Shown here: positions 42,485-45,197 of the stretch, in pieces
Numbering within the stretch: the stretch's first letter is position 1
How the letters are laid out: each line of letters opens with the position of its first letter
Assembly (NCBI GenBank): GCA_964431735.1
Contig: CAYSLJ010000042.1
Span: 1 to 45,197 of the forward strand
Direction: 5' to 3'
From: CALARM01 sp964431735
Lineage (GTDB): Bacteria > Vulcanimicrobiota > SpSt-956 > JAKJGF01
DNA: 45,197 bases
The notes under the pieces: model-generated
Databases searched by the model: none
Told to the model about the DNA's origin: nothing
Seen by the model: only the letters and a program-made list of their open reading frames with translations
Translations under genes and position numbers: made by a program

Positions 42485-43771
42485 CTAATCCGGCATCTGT
42501 AATACTTCACACTCTTTTACTCCATATCCTTCCAGTGCTGTTACTTTAAATTTTACACCTTTATATGATACAGTATCTCCCATTTTAGGAGGCTTTCCGA
42601 GTAAAGACAGAATGAGCCCGCTTACCGTAGTAACATCTTCATGGGTTAAATCTAATTTGAAAAAATCTCCTACTTCATCGAGTCTCACTGTACCCGGTAC
42701 ATGAAGATTTCCTTCTTTATCTTTATACAGATATTCACTTATTTTTCCTTCGTCAAATTCTCCTACAACTTCTTCAAATATATCTTCAATCGTTACGAGT
42801 CCGGCTGTACCTCCGTATTCGTCCAGAATAATAGCCATCTGAGTGTTATATTCACCCATGACTTCAAGAATTTTGTCAAGTGTTACTGTTTCCGGTACAT
42901 AGGGTAAAGGGCGGATTTTTTTTAATTCGCTGTCTCCGTTATTTTCAATTACTTCAATAATATCTTTTATATGAACCATTCCTGTGATATGATCCAGATT
43001 TTCTTTATATACAGGATATCTTGAATGGAGGTTTTCAGAGAGTATTTTTTTTAATCCTTCTTTATCTATATCAAAGGGTATACCGGTAATTTTAATTCTT
43101 GGCACCATGATTTCACATGCTGTAAGAGAGTTAAAGTCTAATATTTCCCGAAAAAATTCCCCTGTTTCTCTTTTTAAAAGTCCTTCTTCCTGGCTTTCTT
43201 TTACAATAAATTCCAGTTCTTCTGATGTATAATCTTCTTCTGTTGTGACATATCTTTTAATCCCCATAAGTTTTATTATGGTATTTGATAAATAATTGAT
43301 ACCTCTGATTACCGGATAAAAAGAATATTTTGTAAGTATAATACATGGTGTGACAATCATTGCCATTACTTCAGGTTTTTGAAGAGAAAGTGATTTAGGT
43401 ATCATTTCTCCTATAACTATATGAAAATAAGTTAAAAAAATTACAGAGAGAATACTTGCTATTCCATGGGATGAAATCCACTGAGGAATACCGGCTATTA
43501 CAAGCCAGCTGTGAAACCATTCCGCAAGTATGTGTTCGCCGTACATACCGATGGCAAGGCTTGCAACCGTTATACCCATCTGGGCAGAACCTATATATTG
43601 ATCCATAAGAGATGAATTTGTCTGTGTTTTATGCAGGATCCCTGCAATAATATGTCCTTCAAGAGCTTTTTTCTCTATAATCAGTCTGGAAGAACTGACT
43701 ACAGCAAATTCAGCTGCCACATAAAGAGCATTTAATATTAAAAGCGTTGCTATTATAATAACTGAAATCAA
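42485..43771 (-). CDS. CorC/HlyC-family (DUF21-CBS) membrane transporter, copy 1
   Basis: The N-terminal DUF21 region (to about residue 180) has three to four membrane helices (ALYVAAEFAVVSSSRL, GSAQMGITVASLAIGMYGE, HIVIGEMIPKSLSLQ). A CBS pair (about 200-335: ACEIMVPRIKITGIPFD, AIILDEYGGTAGLVTIEDI) and the C-terminal CorC/HlyC domain (DVTTVSGLILSLLGKPPK) follow. Relatives export or handle Mg2+/Co2+; the older name hemolysin is not a demonstrated function. The start is TTG. It is 21 bp downstream of its paralogue and translated from the same mRNA. Confidence 0.88.
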   Translation of the reverse strand: MISVIIIATLLILNALYVAAEFAVVSSSRLIIEKKALEGHIIAGILHKTQTNSSLMDQYIGSAQMGITVASLAIGMYGEHILAEWFHSWLVIAGIPQWISSHGIASILSVIFLTYFHIVIGEMIPKSLSLQKPEVMAMIVTPCIILTKYSFYPVIRGINYLSNTIIKLMGIKRYVTTEEDYTSEELEFIVKESQEEGLLKRETGEFFREILDFNSLTACEIMVPRIKITGIPFDIDKEGLKKILSENLHSRYPVYKENLDHITGMVHIKDIIEVIENNGDSELKKIRPLPYVPETVTLDKILEVMGEYNTQMAIILDEYGGTAGLVTIEDIFEEVVGEFDEGKISEYLYKDKEGNLHVPGTVRLDEVGDFFKLDLTHEDVTTVSGLILSLLGKPPKMGDTVSYKGVKFKVTALEGYGVKECEVLQMPD

Positions 43772-43792
43772 TATGGTAACCCGGTACCCTTT

Positions 43793-45103
43793 CTATTCAA
43801 TGTCATGTTTCTGTTCTGAAGAACAGATTAATAATGATAATATTTTATTCTTTGAAACCTTTTCTATTTTAAATTCTACACCTTCTATATTAAGACATTC
43901 TCCTTCCTCCGGAAATCTGCCTAAAAAATCTATTACATATCCTCCTGCTGTAATAGCGTCTCCTTCTACAGGTTTACCCAGTAATGTTTCCAGTTCGCTG
44001 ATCCTTAATATGCCAGGTAATCTGATAGTTCCGTCAGGTAATTTTTCAGGTTTCTTTATATTATGTTTGAATTCATCTGCCACATTTCCCAGAATTTCCA
44101 CAAGTACATCTTCCATTGTTATAAGCCCTGCCGTACCTCCGTATTCATCTATTACTATGGCCTGCTGAAAATGTTCCTTCCGAAATATATTAATCAACCT
44201 GTCAATTTTCATACTTTCAGGTATGAAAATCGCAGGTTTTAATATGCTGTCAATACTGTTTATTTTTTCATTATTTATAAGTCTGTTGAGCAGTTCTTTC
44301 GTGTGTAATATGCCTGTTATATTGTCAATAGTTTCTCTGTAGACCGGCAATTTTGTATAGGGGGATTTTTTTATCTTCTGAATAATTTTTTCTACCGCCA
44401 TATTAGCAGGAATGGCCGTTATATAATTTCTTGCTATCATCAACTCTCTCGCCGTTATATCCGTGATTTTTAAAGCCCTGGTAAGTCTGTTGTGTTCGTA
44501 TGTTTCAATAAATCCTCCTTTATAACTCTTTGTAATAATCATTTCTATTTCTTCCGGAGAATGAATATGTCTGTGACCGGTGAGAGGAACGTTCATCAAT
44601 TTGAGAATTAATATGCCGCTGCCATTCAATATGTATATAAACCAGGAAAACAGGAATTCAGACCATTTCATAGGCAGTACAGTATAAATAGCACATACTG
44701 TCGGATACTGAAGGGCAATGGTTTTCGGTATAATCTCTCCAAATAACATCTGTGCTATTGTAAAAAACATTAACACTGCCACAACAGAGGTGGAAAGAGC
44801 CAGACTTTCCTGAAAATTGCCATATTTTATAAGAATAGATGTGATGACGGGAGTTATCGTGGACTGACTTAAAGCACCTACTATAATGCTTGAAAGTGTT
44901 ATACCAATCTGACATATAGAAATATATTGATCTGTTTTTCTATTGTCTTCTACTATGGGGAGCATGTACATGGCAAATCTGTTTTTTTCTTCTGCCAGTT
45001 GTTTTATTTTCCATTTTTTTACTCCTACAGTGGCAAATTCTGCAAGTACATAAAAGGCATTAATAAGTATCATTAAAATTATGAGAAACACTGTTACAAG
45101 CAA
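43793..45103 (-). CDS. CorC/HlyC-family (DUF21-CBS) membrane transporter, copy 2
   Basis: Same order as copy 1: DUF21 (NAFYVLAEFATVGVKKWK, SICQIGITLSSIIVGALS, FGEIIPKTIALQYPTV), CBS pair (ARELMIARNYITAIPAN, AIVIDEYGGTAGLITMEDV), C-terminal domain (GDAITAGGYVIDFLGRFPEEG). The sequences differ throughout, so the duplication is old; the tandem pair may form a heteromer (inference). The start is TTG behind CGAGG, which is part of the heptamer region. Confidence 0.88.
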   Translation of the reverse strand: MLVTVFLIILMILINAFYVLAEFATVGVKKWKIKQLAEEKNRFAMYMLPIVEDNRKTDQYISICQIGITLSSIIVGALSQSTITPVITSILIKYGNFQESLALSTSVVAVLMFFTIAQMLFGEIIPKTIALQYPTVCAIYTVLPMKWSEFLFSWFIYILNGSGILILKLMNVPLTGHRHIHSPEEIEMIITKSYKGGFIETYEHNRLTRALKITDITARELMIARNYITAIPANMAVEKIIQKIKKSPYTKLPVYRETIDNITGILHTKELLNRLINNEKINSIDSILKPAIFIPESMKIDRLINIFRKEHFQQAIVIDEYGGTAGLITMEDVLVEILGNVADEFKHNIKKPEKLPDGTIRLPGILRISELETLLGKPVEGDAITAGGYVIDFLGRFPEEGECLNIEGVEFKIEKVSKNKILSLLICSSEQKHDIE

Positions 45104-45113
45104 AATAAATACC

Positions 45114-45147
45114 TCGTGATGCGTTATGCGTGATACGCAGGGATTAA
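45114..45147 (-). repeat. Partial element C / heptamer array
   Basis: CGTGATGCGTTATGCGTGATACGCAGGGATTAA: GCGTTAT/GCGTGAT units and GCAGGGATTAA as in element C, then the match stops where the next sequence starts. Confidence 0.65.
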
Positions 45148-45197
45148 GAGCCTATCCGAAAAGTCATCAAATACCTTCCGGTGTGTGAGGCTCTTCC
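45148..45197. mobile_element. Possible terminus of an insertion sequence at the window end
   Basis: GAGCCTATCCGAAAAGTCAT looks like the terminal inverted repeat type of IS4/IS5-group elements, and element C is cut off exactly here. No transposase is visible because the window ends. Tentative. Confidence 0.3.

Overview
The window is AT-rich bacterial DNA with A/T-ending codons, strong purine Shine-Dalgarno sites and several TTG or GTG starts. A lipobox lipoprotein, a Wzt-type glycan exporter ATPase, a Tat-like signal and hybrid histidine kinases suggest a diderm bacterium. I cannot place it in a phylum. Many gaps between genes carry 7-bp tandem repeats (GCGTYAC and GTGARTA types), often inside imperfect inverted repeats. 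This resembles the heptanucleotide repeats of cyanobacterial genomes. I found no tRNA, rRNA, CRISPR array or complete insertion sequence.

Region 1 (1-14040) is a signalling block. It holds a stand-alone receiver protein, three hybrid histidine kinases (REC-PAS-kinase-REC; RsbRD-like-PAS-kinase-REC-REC-HPt; GAF-kinase-REC-REC), a three-repeat Ig-like protein, a Tat-type six-hairpin-glycosidase-like protein, and a large response regulator. The regulator appears to end in the N-terminal DNA-binding domain of IS5-type transposases (DUF4096). A 100-N scaffold gap falls inside a 45-bp coding repeat of this gene and splits it artificially.

Region 2 (14041-17187) holds a TtcA/TilS-like ATP-pyrophosphatase and a 5'-nucleotidase-type phosphoesterase among dense repeats, including a 33-bp-arm foldback and a 21-bp-arm hairpin.

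Region 3 (17188-31385, all minus strand) looks like a DUF2760 - Hsp70 - Hsp70(DUF3731) chaperone operon with genes placed inside it: an ApeA-type HEPN defence gene and a glycan cassette (Wzt-like ATPase, coiled-coil methyltransferase, triple glycosyltransferase). About 100 bp of the DUF3731-Hsp70 promoter and 5' coding end is present twice in direct orientation, once at that gene and once upstream of the glycan cassette. This promoter is placed so that its transcript would start at the ATG, with no leader.

Region 4 (31386-36862) holds a His-rich repeat lipoprotein, an S9 peptidase, an ECF sigma/anti-sigma pair and a membrane protein with a polymer-forming-like domain. Region 5 (36863-45197) holds a uracil-type permease, a 58-residue protein, a PhaR-type regulator behind a perfect consensus promoter, an alpha/beta hydrolase coupled to a TPR protein, and two tandem CorC/HlyC-type transporters. 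The window ends in a possible insertion-sequence terminus.
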